A stretch of DNA of 64,000 nt from the NCBI RefSeq assembly GCF_029227915.1, contig NC_079875.1:27712001-27776000 (forward strand), written 5' to 3'. Positions 1 through 8,957 of the stretch are shown piece after piece. The position numbers were made by a program, and so were the translations under genes. Under the pieces are notes generated by a model. It was not told the origin of the DNA. It did no database searches and worked only from the letters and a program-made list of their open reading frames with translations. Numbering within the stretch: the stretch's first letter is position 1; each line of letters starts with the position of its first letter. This stretch comes from Hydractinia symbiolongicarpus (lineage: Eukaryota; Cnidaria; Hydrozoa; Anthoathecata; Hydractiniidae).

Positions 1-77
1 ACTAAAGTGTAACTAATGTTAAAGATAGGGACTGTCTTCTCGTCTCTATGGATATAATAAAATGCACGGGACATAGA

Positions 78-133
78 GGCTCAATGGTCTAGTGGCATGA
101 TTCTTGCTTTAGGTTCAAATCCCGGTTGAGCCC
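78..133 (+). pseudogene. Truncated tRNA-Pro, main class
   Basis: This is a 56-nt copy of tRNA-Pro that lacks 16 nt: part of the anticodon, the 3' anticodon stem, the variable loop and most of the 5' T-stem. It cannot fold as a tRNA. The acceptor strands still pair, and both pol III boxes survive: TGGTCTAGTGG (A) and GGTTCAAATCC (B), separated by 16 nt instead of 32. It lies about 80 nt downstream of an intact tRNA-Pro and about 50 nt upstream of a T6 run. Flanks on both sides resemble those of the intact gene, so it arose as a duplicate. Other copies of this class start at: 837, 4636, 5401, 6167, 6926, 7861, 9558, 11078, 12013, 12949, 14469, 15228, 15989, 17510, 18269, 19789, 20549, 22069, 22829, 24350, 25115, 25881, 26640, 27575, 29272, 30792, 31727, 32663, 34183, 34942, 35703, 37224, 37983, 39503, 40263, 41783, 42543, 44063, 44823, 45583, 46343, 47861, 49380, 50899, 51659, 53586, 55865, 56626, 60426, 61187, 62706. 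All are 56 nt. Confidence 0.9.
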
Positions 134-413
134 ATTGTTGGAGTGCAACTAATGTTGTCAGTGCAATTTCCGCTTGTTTCATTTTTTAGAAAGACACTCG
201 AAATAGCACATCCTTAATGCTATTTACTGCAGAGAACAAACCAAACTAGACTGAATCGCAAGTCTTGCCCTGAAGTTAAGAGTACTTCCTTATTGTAGGT
301 GTTATCACATGCGCCTAACATCCCTAACGTGCCTTTTGGATTCGGGTCAGGTACACATGTAGTAATAACTTAAACTACTCTGGGTCCCAGTCTTACGCAG
401 TTGTATAGCTACG

Positions 414-485
414 GACTCTGTGGCGCAATGGTAGCGCGTCTGACTCCAGATCAAAAGGTTGCGTGTTCAATTCACGTCAGAGTCA
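414..485 (+). tRNA. trnaw-cca: tRNA-Trp(CCA), A42 variant
   Basis: Cytosolic tryptophan tRNA, 72 nt including discriminator A73, with no encoded CCA tail. The acceptor stem GACTCTG/CAGAGTC pairs fully, the D-stem is GCGC/GCGC and the anticodon loop is CTCCAGA. This copy has TCAAA in place of TCAGA as the 3' anticodon stem, giving a C28-A42 mismatch; 30 of the 90 copies share it, so it is an amplified class and not a sequencing slip. Its trailer contains a T4 run at 553-556, absent from other units ('aatcttg' elsewhere), before the usual T7 run near 593. Function is uncertain. Confidence 0.75.
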
Positions 486-684
486 GACAAAACAGTATTA
501 AAACATGGTTACAAAATAATGGTTCTTGAGTGAAGTAATTGTAAGAAGAAAATTTTGCTCCAGGTTGTGACTTCATTATTGCGTACTGAGGCTTTTTTTA
601 TATCCTTAGAGACAACGAAGACAGTCCCTATTTTTCCAAAGCTATTCTTAATAGAATATTGTGACATGTTGCATGTGACATGGA

Positions 685-756
685 GGCTCAATGGTCTAGT
701 GGCATGATTCTCGCTTTGGGTGTGAGAGGTCCCGGGTTCAAATCCCGGTTGAGCCC
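685..756 (+). tRNA. trnap-ugg: tRNA-Pro(UGG), U40 variant
   Basis: Cytosolic proline tRNA, 72 nt including discriminator C73, with no encoded CCA. Acceptor GGCTCAA/TTGAGCC, anticodon loop TTTGGGT with anticodon TGG, T-stem CCGGG/CCCGG around TTCAAAT, A box TGGTCTAGTGG, B box GGTTCAAATCC. In this class C40 is T, leaving a G30-U40 wobble, so folding should be intact. No T4 run follows before the truncated copy at 837 has been passed. Confidence 0.88.
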
Positions 757-1172
757 ATTACTAAAGTGTAACTAATGTTAAAGATAGGGACTGTCTTCTC
801 GTCTCTATGGATATAATAAAATGCACGGGACATAGAGGCTCAATGGTCTAGTGGCATGATTCTTGCTTTAGGTTCAAATCCCGGTTGAGCCCATTGTTGG
901 AGTGCAACTAATGTTGTCAGTGCAATTTTCGCTTGTTTCATTTTTTACAAAGACACTCGAAATAGCACATCCTTAATGCTATTTACTGCAGAGAACAAAC
1001 CAAAGTAGACTGAATCGCAAGTCTTCCCCTGAAGTTAAGAGTACTTCCTTATTGTAGATGTTATCACATGCGCCTAACATCCCTTACGTGCATTTTGGAT
1101 TCGGGTCAGGCACACATGTAGTAATAACTTAAACTACTCTGGGTCCCAGTCTTACGCAGTTGTATAGCTACG

Positions 1173-1244
1173 GACTCTGTGGCGCAATGGTAGCGCGTCT
1201 GACTCCAGATCAGAAGGTTGCGTGTTCAATTCACGTCAGAGTCA
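1173..1244 (+). tRNA. trnaw-cca: tRNA-Trp(CCA), consensus
   Basis: Reference copy for the array. All four stems pair, apart from a G49-U65 wobble in the T-stem. The A box TGGCGCAATGG and a B-box-like GTGTTCAATTC are present. The mature end is followed by AGAAAAAACAGT with no T4. The first strong T-run lies about 110 nt further on, so the primary transcript should have a long 3' trailer. 35 copies carry this sequence. Confidence 0.92.
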
Positions 1245-1443
1245 GAAAAAACAGTATTAAAACAAGGTTACAAAATAATAGTTCTTGAGTTAAGTAATTG
1301 TAAGAAGAAAATCTTGCTTCAGGTTGTGACTTCATTATTGCGATTGAGGCTTTTTTTTATATCCTTAGAGACAACGAAGACAGTCCCTATTTTTCCAAAT
1401 CCATTCTTAATAGAACATTGTGATATGTTGCATATGACATGGA

Positions 1444-1515
1444 GGCTCAATGGTCTAGTGGCATGATTCTCGCTTTGGGTGCGTGAGGTCCCGGGTTCAA
1501 ATCCCGGTTGAGCCC
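1444..1515 (+). tRNA. trnap-ugg: tRNA-Pro(UGG), U42 variant
   Basis: 3' anticodon stem GCGTG instead of GCGAG, giving a U28-U42 mismatch. 11 copies share it. Confidence 0.8.
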
Positions 1516-1596
1516 ATTATTAAAGTGTAACTAATGTTAAAGATAGGGACTGTCTTCTTCGTCTCTATGGATATAATAAAATGCACGGGACATAGA

Positions 1597-1652
1597 GGCT
1601 CAATGGTCTAGTGGCATGATTCTTGCTTTAGGTTCAAATCCCAGTGGAGCCC
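1597..1652 (+). pseudogene. Truncated tRNA-Pro, CAGTGGAGCCC class
   Basis: As the main class, but the 3' end reads CAGTGGAGCCC instead of CGGTTGAGCCC, which also breaks the remaining acceptor pairing. Other copies start at 3116, 3875, 23589, 47102, 50140, 54346, 57386, 58907 and 61947; those at 57386 and 61947 also have 'caacgg' in the A-box region. Confidence 0.88.
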
Positions 1653-1932
1653 ATTGTTGGAGTGTAACTAATGTTGTCAGTGCAATTTCCGCTTGTTTCA
1701 TTTTTTAGAAAGACACTCGAAATAGCACATCCTTAATGCTATTTACTGCAGAGAACAAACCAAACTAGACTGAATCGCAAGTCTTGCCCTGAAGTTAAGA
1801 GTACTTCCTTATTATAGGTGTTATCACATGCGCCTAACATCCCTAACGTGCCTTTTGGATTTGGGTCAGGTACACATGTAGTAATAACTTAAACTACTCT
1901 GGGTCCCAGTCTTACGCAGTTGTATAGCTACG

Positions 1933-2004
1933 GACTCTGTGGCGCAATGGTAGCGCGTCTGACTCCAGATCAGAAGGTTGCGTGTTCAATTCACGTCAGA
2001 GTCA
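1933..2004 (+). tRNA. trnaw-cca: tRNA-Trp(CCA)
   Basis: Consensus copy. Confidence 0.92.
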
Positions 2005-2203
2005 GAAAAAACAGTATTAAAACATGGTTACAAAATAATGGTTCTTGAGTGAAGTAATTGTAAGAAGAAAATCTTGCTCCAGGTTGTGACTTCATTATTG
2101 CGTACTGAGGCTTTTTTTATATCCTTAGAGACAACGAAGACAGTCCCTATTTTTCCAAAGCCATTCTTAATAGAATATTGTGACATGTTGCATGTGACAT
2201 GGA

Positions 2204-2275
2204 GGCTCAATGGTCTAGTGGCATGATTCTCGCTTTGGGTGCGAGAGGTCCCGGGTTCAAATCCCGGTTGAGCCC
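2204..2275 (+). tRNA. trnap-ugg: tRNA-Pro(UGG), consensus
   Basis: Consensus copy with anticodon stem CTCGC/GCGAG fully paired; 50 of 82 Pro copies match it. Confidence 0.93.
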
Positions 2276-2355
2276 ATTATTAAAGTGTAACTAATGTTAA
2301 AGATAGGGACTGTCTTCTCGTCTCTATGGATATAATAAAATGCACGGGACATAGA

Positions 2356-2411
2356 GGCTCAATGGTCTAGTGGCATGATTCTTGCTTCAGGTTCAAATCC
2401 CGGTTGAGCCC
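2356..2411 (+). pseudogene. Truncated tRNA-Pro, TTCAGG class
   Basis: As the main class, with C for T just before the deletion scar ('gcttcagg'). Other copies start at 16749, 19029, 21309, 36463, 38743, 41023, 43303, 48621, 52419 (also 'gtggtatg'), 52827, 55106 and 59667. Confidence 0.88.
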
Positions 2412-2691
2412 ATTGTTGGAGTGTAACTAATGTTGTCAGTGCAATTTCCGCTTGTTTCATTTTTTAGAAAGACACTCGAAATAGCACATCCTTAATGCTA
2501 TTTACTGCAGAGAACAAACCAAAGTAGACTGAATCGCAAGTCTTCCCCTGAAGTTAAGAGTACTTCCTTATTGTAGATGTTATCACATGCGCCTAACATC
2601 CCTTACGTGCATTTTGGATTCGGGTCAGGCACACATGTAGTAATAACTTAAACTACTCTGGGTCCCAGTCTTACGCAGTTGTATAGCTACG

Positions 2692-2763
2692 GACTCTGTG
2701 GCGCAATGGTAGCGCGTCTGACTCCAGATCAGAAGGTTGCGTGTTCAATTCACGTCAGAGTCA
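2692..2763 (+). tRNA. trnaw-cca: tRNA-Trp(CCA)
   Basis: Consensus copy. Confidence 0.92.
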
Positions 2764-2962
2764 GAAAAAACAGTATTAAAACAAGGTTACAAAATAATAG
2801 TTCTTGAGTTAAGTAATTGTAAGAAGAAAATCTTGCTTCAGGTTGTGACTTCATTATTGCGATTGAGGCTTTTTTTTATATCCTTAGAGACAACGAAGAC
2901 AGTCCCTATTTTTCCAAATCCATTCTTAATAGAACATTGTGATATGTTGCATATGACATGGA

Positions 2963-3034
2963 GGCTCAATGGTCTAGTGGCATGATTCTCGCTTTGGGTG
3001 CGTGAGGTCCCGGGTTCAAATCCCGGTTGAGCCC
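2963..3034 (+). tRNA. trnap-ugg: tRNA-Pro(UGG), U42 variant
   Basis: U28-U42 mismatch. Confidence 0.8.
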
Positions 3035-3451
3035 ATTATTAAAGTGTAACTAATGTTAAAGATAGGGACTGTCTTCTTCGTCTCTATGGATATAATAAAA
3101 TGCACGGGACATAGAGGCTCAATGGTCTAGTGGCATGATTCTTGCTTTAGGTTCAAATCCCAGTGGAGCCCATTGTTGGAGTGTAACTAATGTTGTCAGT
3201 GCAATTTCCGCTTGTTTCATTTTTTAGAAAGACACTCGAAATAGCACATCCTTAATGCTATTTACTGCAGAGAACAAACCAAACTAGACTGAATCGCAAG
3301 TCTTCCCCTGAAGTTAAGAGTACTTCCTTATTGTAGATGTTATCACATGCGCCTAACATCCCTTACGTGCATTTTGGATTCGGGTCAGGCACACATGTAG
3401 TAATAACTTAAACTACTCTGGGTCCCAGTCTTACGCAGTTGTATAGCTACG

Positions 3452-3523
3452 GACTCTGTGGCGCAATGGTAGCGCGTCTGACTCCAGATCAGAAGGTTGC
3501 GTGTTCAATTCACGTCAGAGTCA
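3452..3523 (+). tRNA. trnaw-cca: tRNA-Trp(CCA)
   Basis: Consensus copy; the block B twin at 23165 has lost a D-loop G. Confidence 0.92.
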
Positions 3524-3721
3524 GAAAAAACAGTATTAAAACAAGGTTACAAAATAATAGTTCTTGAGTTAAGTAATTGTAAGAAGAAAATCTTGCTTCA
3601 GGTTGTGACTTCATTATTGCGATTGAGGCTTTTTTTATATCCTTAGAGACAACGAAGACAGTCCCTATTTTTCCAAATCCATTCTTAATAGAACATTGTG
3701 ATATGTTGCATATGACATGGA

Positions 3722-3793
3722 GGCTCAATGGTCTAGTGGCATGATTCTCGCTTTGGGTGCGTGAGGTCCCGGGTTCAAATCCCGGTTGAGCCC
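3722..3793 (+). tRNA. trnap-ugg: tRNA-Pro(UGG), U42 variant
   Basis: U28-U42 mismatch; twin at 23436. Confidence 0.8.
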
Positions 3794-4210
3794 ATTATTA
3801 AAGTGTAACTAATGTTAAAGATAGGGACTGTCTTCTTCGTCTCTATGGATATAATAAAATGCACGGGACATAGAGGCTCAATGGTCTAGTGGCATGATTC
3901 TTGCTTTAGGTTCAAATCCCAGTGGAGCCCATTGTTGGAGTGTAACTAATGTTGTCAGTGCAATTTCCGCTTGTTTCATTTTTTAGAAAGACACTCGAAA
4001 TAGCACATCCTTAATGCTATTTACTGCAGAGAACAAACCAAACTAGACTGAATCGCAAGTCTTGCCCTGAAGTTAAGAGTACTTCCTTATTGTAGGTGTT
4101 ATCACATGCGCCTAACATCCCTAACGTGCCTTTTGGATTCGGGTCAGGTACACATGTAGTAATAACTTAAACTACTCTGGGTCCCAGTCTTACGCAGTTG
4201 TATAGCTACA

Positions 4211-4282
4211 GACTCTGTGGCGCAATGGTAGCGCGTCTGACTCCAGATCAGAAGGTTGCGTGTTCAATTCACGTCAGAGTCA
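4211..4282 (+). tRNA. trnaw-cca: tRNA-Trp(CCA)
   Basis: Consensus copy, preceded by 'ctaca' instead of 'ctacg'; twin at 23925. Confidence 0.92.
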
Positions 4283-4482
4283 GAAAAAACAGTATTAAAA
4301 CATGGTTACAAAATAATGGTTCTTGAGTGAAGTAATTGTAAGAAGAAAATCTTGCTCCAGGTTGTGACTTCATTATTGCGTACTGAGGCTTTTTTTTATA
4401 TCCTTAGAGACAACGAAGACAGTCCCTATTTTTCCAAAGCCATTCTTAATAGAACATTGTGACATGTTGCATGTGACATGGA

Positions 4483-4554
4483 GGCTCAATGGTCTAGTGG
4501 CATGATTCTCGCTTTGGGTGCGAGAGGTCCCGGGTTCAAATCCCGGTTGAGCCC
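4483..4554 (+). tRNA. trnap-ugg: tRNA-Pro(UGG)
   Basis: Consensus copy; twin at 24197. Confidence 0.92.
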
Positions 4555-4971
4555 AATATTAAAGTGTAACTAATGTTAAAGATAGGGACTGTCTTCTTCG
4601 TCTCTATGGATATAATAAAATGCACGGGACATAGAGGCTCAATGGTCTAGTGGCATGATTCTTGCTTTAGGTTCAAATCCCGGTTGAGCCCATTGTTGGA
4701 GTGTAACTAATGTTGTCAGTGCAATTTCCGCTTGTTTCATTTTTTACAAAGACACTCGAAATAGCTCATCCTTAATGCTCTTTACTGCAGAGAACAAACC
4801 AAACTCGTCTGAATCGCAAGTCTTGCCCTGAAGTTAAGAGTACTTCCTTATTTTAGGTGTTATCACATGCGCCTAACATCCCTAACGTGCCTTTTGGATT
4901 CGGGTCAGGTACACATGTAGTAATAACTTAAACTACTCTGGGTCCCAGTCTTACGCAGTTGTATAGCTACG

Positions 4972-5048
4972 GACTCTGTGGCGCAATAACTCTGTAGCGC
5001 GTCTGACTCCAGATCAGAAGGTTGCGTGTTCAATTCACGTCAGAGTCA
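4972..5048 (+). tRNA. trnaw-cca: tRNA-Trp(CCA) with D-loop insertion, probable pseudogene
   Basis: 77 nt. The D-loop GG (G18-G19 region) is replaced by AACTCTG, a net gain of 5 nt. This removes the conserved GG that contacts the T-loop and changes the end of the A box (TGGCGCAATAA). The insert repeats ACTCTGT from the gene's own 5' end (4973-4979 and 4989-4995). Twin at 24686. Confidence 0.6.
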
Positions 5049-5247
5049 GAAAAAACAGTATTAAAACATGGTTACAAAATAATAGTTCTTGAGTTAAGTA
5101 ATTGTAAGAAGAAAATCTTGCTTCAGGTTGTGACTTCATTATTGCGTACTGAGGCTTTTTTTATATCCTTAGAGACAACGAAGACAGTCCCCATTTTTCC
5201 AAAGCCATTCCTAAGAGAACATTGTGACATGTTGCATGTGACATGGA

Positions 5248-5319
5248 GGCTCAATGGTCTAGTGGCATGATTCTCGCTTTGGGTGCGAGAGGTCCCGGGT
5301 TCAAATCCCGGTTGATCCC
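5248..5319 (+). tRNA. trnap-ugg: tRNA-Pro(UGG), acceptor variant
   Basis: 3' acceptor strand TTGATCC: G70 is T, mismatching C3. Twin at 24962. Confidence 0.7.
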
Positions 5320-5736
5320 AATATTAAAGTGTAACTAATGTTAAAGATAGGGACTGTCTTCTTCGTCTCTATGGATATAATAAAATGCACGGGACATAGA
5401 GGCTCAATGGTCTAGTGGCATGATTCTTGCTTTAGGTTCAAATCCCGGTTGAGCCCATTGTTGGAGTGTAACTAATGTTGTCAGTGCAATTTCCGCTTGT
5501 TTCATTTTTTACAAAGACACTCAAAATAGCTCATCCTTAATGCTCTTTACTGCAGAGAACAAACCAAACTCGTCTGAATCGCAAGTCTTGCCCTGAAGTT
5601 AAGAGTACTTCCTTATTTTAGGTGTTATCACATGCGCCTAACATCCCTAACGTGCCTTTTGGATTCGGGTCAGGTACACATGTAGTAATAACTTAAACTA
5701 CTCTGGGTCCCAGTCTTACGCAGTTGTATAGCTACG

Positions 5737-5813
5737 GACTCTGTGGCGCAATAACTCTGTAGCGCGTCTGACTCCAGATCAGAAGGTTGCGTGTTCAATT
5801 CACGTCAGAGTCA
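5737..5813 (+). tRNA. trnaw-cca: tRNA-Trp(CCA) with D-loop insertion, probable pseudogene
   Basis: Same 77-nt form as at 4972, in the adjacent unit; twin at 25451. Confidence 0.6.
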
Positions 5814-6013
5814 GAAAAAACAGTATTAAAACATGGTTACAAAATAATAGTTCTTAAGTTAAGTAATTGTAAGAAGAAAATCTTGCTTCAGGTTGTGACT
5901 TCATTATTGCGTACTGATGCTTTTTTTTATGTCCTTAGAGACAACGAAGACAGTCCCTATTTTTCCAAATCCATTCTTAATAGAACATTGTGACATGTTG
6001 CATGTGACATGGA

Positions 6014-6085
6014 GGCTCAATGGTCTAGTGGCATGATTCTCGCTTTGGGTGCGAGAGGTCCCGGGTTCAAATCTCGGTTGAGCCC
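6014..6085 (+). tRNA. trnap-ugg: tRNA-Pro(UGG), U62 variant
   Basis: T-stem 3' strand CTCGG gives a G52-U62 wobble; the B box ends GGTTCAAATCT. Twin at 25728. Confidence 0.8.
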
Positions 6086-6501
6086 CTAATTAAAGAGTAA
6101 CTAATGTTAAAGATAGGGACTGTCTTCTTCGTCTCTATGGATATAATAAAATACAAGGGACATAGAGGCTCAATGGTCTAGTGGCATGATTCTTGCTTTA
6201 GGTTCAAATCCCGGTTGAGCCCATTGTTGGAGTGTAACTAATGTTGTCAGTGCAATTTCCGCTTGTTTCATTTTTTACAAAGACACTCGAAATAGCACAT
6301 TCTTAATGCTATTTACTGAAGAGAACAAACCAAACTCGACTGAATCGCAAGTCTTGCCCTGAAGTTAAGAGTACTTCCTTATTGTAGGTGTTATCACATG
6401 CGCCTAACATCCCTAACGTGCCTTTTGGATTCGGGTCAGGCACACATGTAGTAATAACTTAACTACTCTGTGTCCCAGTCTTACGCAGTTGTATAGCCAC
6501 G

Positions 6502-6573
6502 GACTCTGTGGCGCAATGGTAGCGCGTCTGACTCCAGATCAGAAGGTTGCGTGTTCAATTCACGTCAGAGTCA
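6502..6573 (+). tRNA. trnaw-cca: tRNA-Trp(CCA)
   Basis: Consensus copy; twin at 26216. Confidence 0.92.
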
Positions 6574-6772
6574 GAAAAAACAGTATTAAAACGTGGTTAC
6601 AAAATAATGGTTCTTGAGTGAAGTAATTGTAAGAAGAAAATCTTGCTCGAAGTTGTGACTTCATTATTGCGTACTGAGGCTTTTTTTATATCCTTAGAGA
6701 CAACGAAGACAGTCCCCATTTTTCCAAAGCCATTCCTAAGAGAACATTGTGACATGTTGCATGTGACATGGA

Positions 6773-6844
6773 GGCTCAATGGTCTAGTGGCATGATTCTC
6801 GCTTTGGGTGCGAGAGGTCCCGGGTTCAAATCCCGGTTGAGCCC
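6773..6844 (+). tRNA. trnap-ugg: tRNA-Pro(UGG)
   Basis: Consensus copy followed directly by TTT, still short of a T4 terminator; twin at 26487. Confidence 0.92.
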
Positions 6845-7260
6845 TTTATTAAAGAGTAACTAGTGTTAAAGATAGGGACTGTCTTCTTCGTCTCTATGGA
6901 TATAATAAAATGCAAGGGACATGGAGGCTCAATGGTCTAGTGGCATGATTCTTGCTTTAGGTTCAAATCCCGGTTGAGCCCATTGTTGGAGTGTAACTAA
7001 TGTTGTCAGTGCAATTTCCGCTCGTTTCATTTTTTACAAAGACACTCGAAATAGCACATCCTTAATGCTATTTACTGAAGAGAACAAACCAAACTCCACT
7101 GAATCGCAAGTCTTGCCCTGAAGTTAAGAGTACTTCCTTATTGTAGGTGTTATCACATGCGCCTAACATCCCTAACGTGCCTTTTGGATTCGGGTCAGGC
7201 ACACATGTAGTAATAACTTAACTACTCTGGGTCCCAGTCTTATGCAGTTGTATAGCAACG

Positions 7261-7332
7261 GACTCTGTGGCGCAATGGTAGCGCGTCTGACTCCAGATCA
7301 GAAGGTTGCGTGTTCAATTCACGTCAGAGTCA
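7261..7332 (+). tRNA. trnaw-cca: tRNA-Trp(CCA), first of doublet
   Basis: Consensus copy. A second Trp gene starts 175 bp later with no T4 run between; twin at 26975. Confidence 0.92.
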
Positions 7333-7435
7333 GAAAAAACAGTATTAAAACATGGTTACAAAATAATGGTTCTTGAGTGAAGTAGTTGTAAGAAGAAAAT
7401 CTTGCTCCACGCTGTGACTGTTGTGAATGGCTACG

Positions 7436-7507
7436 GACTCTGTGGCGCAATGGTAGCGCGTCTGACTCCAGATCAGAAGGTTGCGTGTTCAATTCACGTC
7501 AGAGTCA
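7436..7507 (+). tRNA. trnaw-cca: tRNA-Trp(CCA), second of doublet
   Basis: Consensus copy. Its upstream junction 'gactgttgtgaatggctac' joins the Trp trailer to the Trp 5' flank; twin at 27150. Confidence 0.92.
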
Positions 7508-7707
7508 GAAAAAACAGTATTAAAACAAGGTTACAAAATAATAGTTCTTGAGTTAAGTAATTGTAAGAAGAAAATCTTGCTTCAGGTTGTGACTTCATTA
7601 TTGCGTACTGAGGCTTCTTTTTATATCCTTAGAGACAACGAAGACAGTCCCTATTTTTCCAAATCCATTCTTAATAGAACATTGTGACATGTTGCATGTG
7701 ACATGGA

Positions 7708-7779
7708 GGCTCAATGGTCTAGTGGCATGATTTTCGCTTTGGGTGCGAGAGGTCCCGGGTTCAAATCCCGGTTGAGCCC
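7708..7779 (+). tRNA. trnap-ugg: tRNA-Pro(UGG), U27 variant
   Basis: 5' anticodon stem TTCGC gives a U27-G43 wobble; twin at 27422. Confidence 0.85.
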
Positions 7780-8196
7780 ATTATTAAAGTGTAACTAATG
7801 TTAAAGATAGGGACTGTCTTCTTCGTCTCTATGGATATAATAAAATGCACGGGACATAGAGGCTCAATGGTCTAGTGGCATGATTCTTGCTTTAGGTTCA
7901 AATCCCGGTTGAGCCCATTGTTGGAGTGTAACTAATGTTGTCAGTGCAATTTCCCCTTGTTTCAATTTTTACAAAGACACTCGAAATAGCTCATCCTTAA
8001 TGCTCTTTACTGCAGAGAACAAACCAAACTCGTCTGAATCGCAAGTCTTGCCCTGAAGTTAAGAGTACTTCCTTATTTTAGGTGTTATCACATGCGCCTA
8101 ACATCCCTAACGTGCCTTTTGGATTCGGGTCAGGTACACATGTAGTAATAACTTAAACTACTCTGGGTCCCAGTCTTACGCAGTTGTATAGCTACG

Positions 8197-8268
8197 GACT
8201 CTGTGGCGCAATGGTAGCGCGTCTGACTCCAGATCAGAAGGTTGCGTGTTCAATTCACGTCAGAGTCA
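8197..8268 (+). tRNA. trnaw-cca: tRNA-Trp(CCA)
   Basis: Consensus copy; twin at 27911. Confidence 0.92.
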
Positions 8269-8468
8269 GAAAAAACAGTATTAAAACAAGGTTACAAAAT
8301 AATAGTTCTTGAGTTAAGTAATTGTAAGAAGAAAATCTTGCTTCAGGTTGTGACTTCATTATTGCGTACTGAGGCTTTTTTTTATATCCTTAGAGACAAC
8401 GAAGACAGTCCCTATTTTTCCAAATCCATTCTTAATAGAACATTGTGATATGTTGCATATGACATGGA

Positions 8469-8540
8469 GGCTCAATGGTCTAGTGGCATGATTCTCGCTT
8501 TGGGTGCGAGAGGTCCCGGGTTCAAATCCCGGTTGAGCCC
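8469..8540 (+). tRNA. trnap-ugg: tRNA-Pro(UGG)
   Basis: Consensus copy; twin at 28183. Confidence 0.92.
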
Positions 8541-8621
8541 ATTATTAAAGTGTAACTAATGTTAAAGATAGGGACTGTCTTCTTCGTCTCTATGGATATA
8601 ATAAAATGCACGGGACATAGA

Positions 8622-8677
8622 GGCTCAATGGTCTAGTGGCATGATTCTTGCTTTAGGTTCAAATCCCAGTGAAGCCC
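8622..8677 (+). pseudogene. Truncated tRNA-Pro, CAGTGAAGCCC class
   Basis: 3' end CAGTGAAGCCC, one base from the CAGTGGAGCCC class. Other copies start at 10319, 13710, 28336, 30033 and 33424, all in blocks A and B. Confidence 0.88.
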
Positions 8678-8957
8678 ATTGTTGGAGTGTAACTAATGTT
8701 GTCAGTGCAATTTCCGCTTGTTTCATTTTTTAGAAAGACACTCGAAATAGCACATCCTTAATGCTATTTACTGCAGAGAACAAACCAAACTAGACTGAAT
8801 CGCAAGTCTTGCCCTGAAGTTAAGAGTACTTCCTTATTGTAGGTGTTATCACATGCGCCTAACATCCCTAACGTGCCTTTTGGATTCGGGTCAGGTACAA
8901 ATGTAGTAATAACTTAAACTACTCTGGGTCCCAGTCTTATGCAGTTGTATAGCTACG

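Noticed and set aside
134-413. A 5S rRNA, snRNA or other RNA gene in the ~280-bp spacer between truncated Pro and Trp
   Set aside because: I looked for 5S internal control regions and snRNA-like motifs on both strands and recognised none. The spacer is conserved between units only as expected for a homogenised array.
671-684. Short palindrome 'acatgttgcatgt' upstream of tRNA-Pro as an operator
   Set aside because: A 5-bp stem with a 3-nt loop is too weak to support a binding-site claim, and some units change it ('atatgttgcatat') while keeping only symmetry.
509-691. 60-72 codon open frames on the - strand in many units
   Set aside because: They start inside tRNA-Pro in antisense and cover the inverted repeat and Trp trailer. 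The length changes with single-base indels, and frames are lost in many units without other change.
1218-1466. Open frames of 68-85 codons on the + strand in many units (same peptide start in each)
   Set aside because: They begin at a TTG inside the 3' half of tRNA-Trp and run through non-coding spacer, some ending inside tRNA-Pro. They shift frame with T-run length (T7 or T8) and are not conserved as protein. No ribosome-binding or domain evidence.
7332-7436. Second Trp of the doublets as a separate short repeat family
   Set aside because: The junction and flanks show it is a shortened unit of the same array, not an independent repeat.
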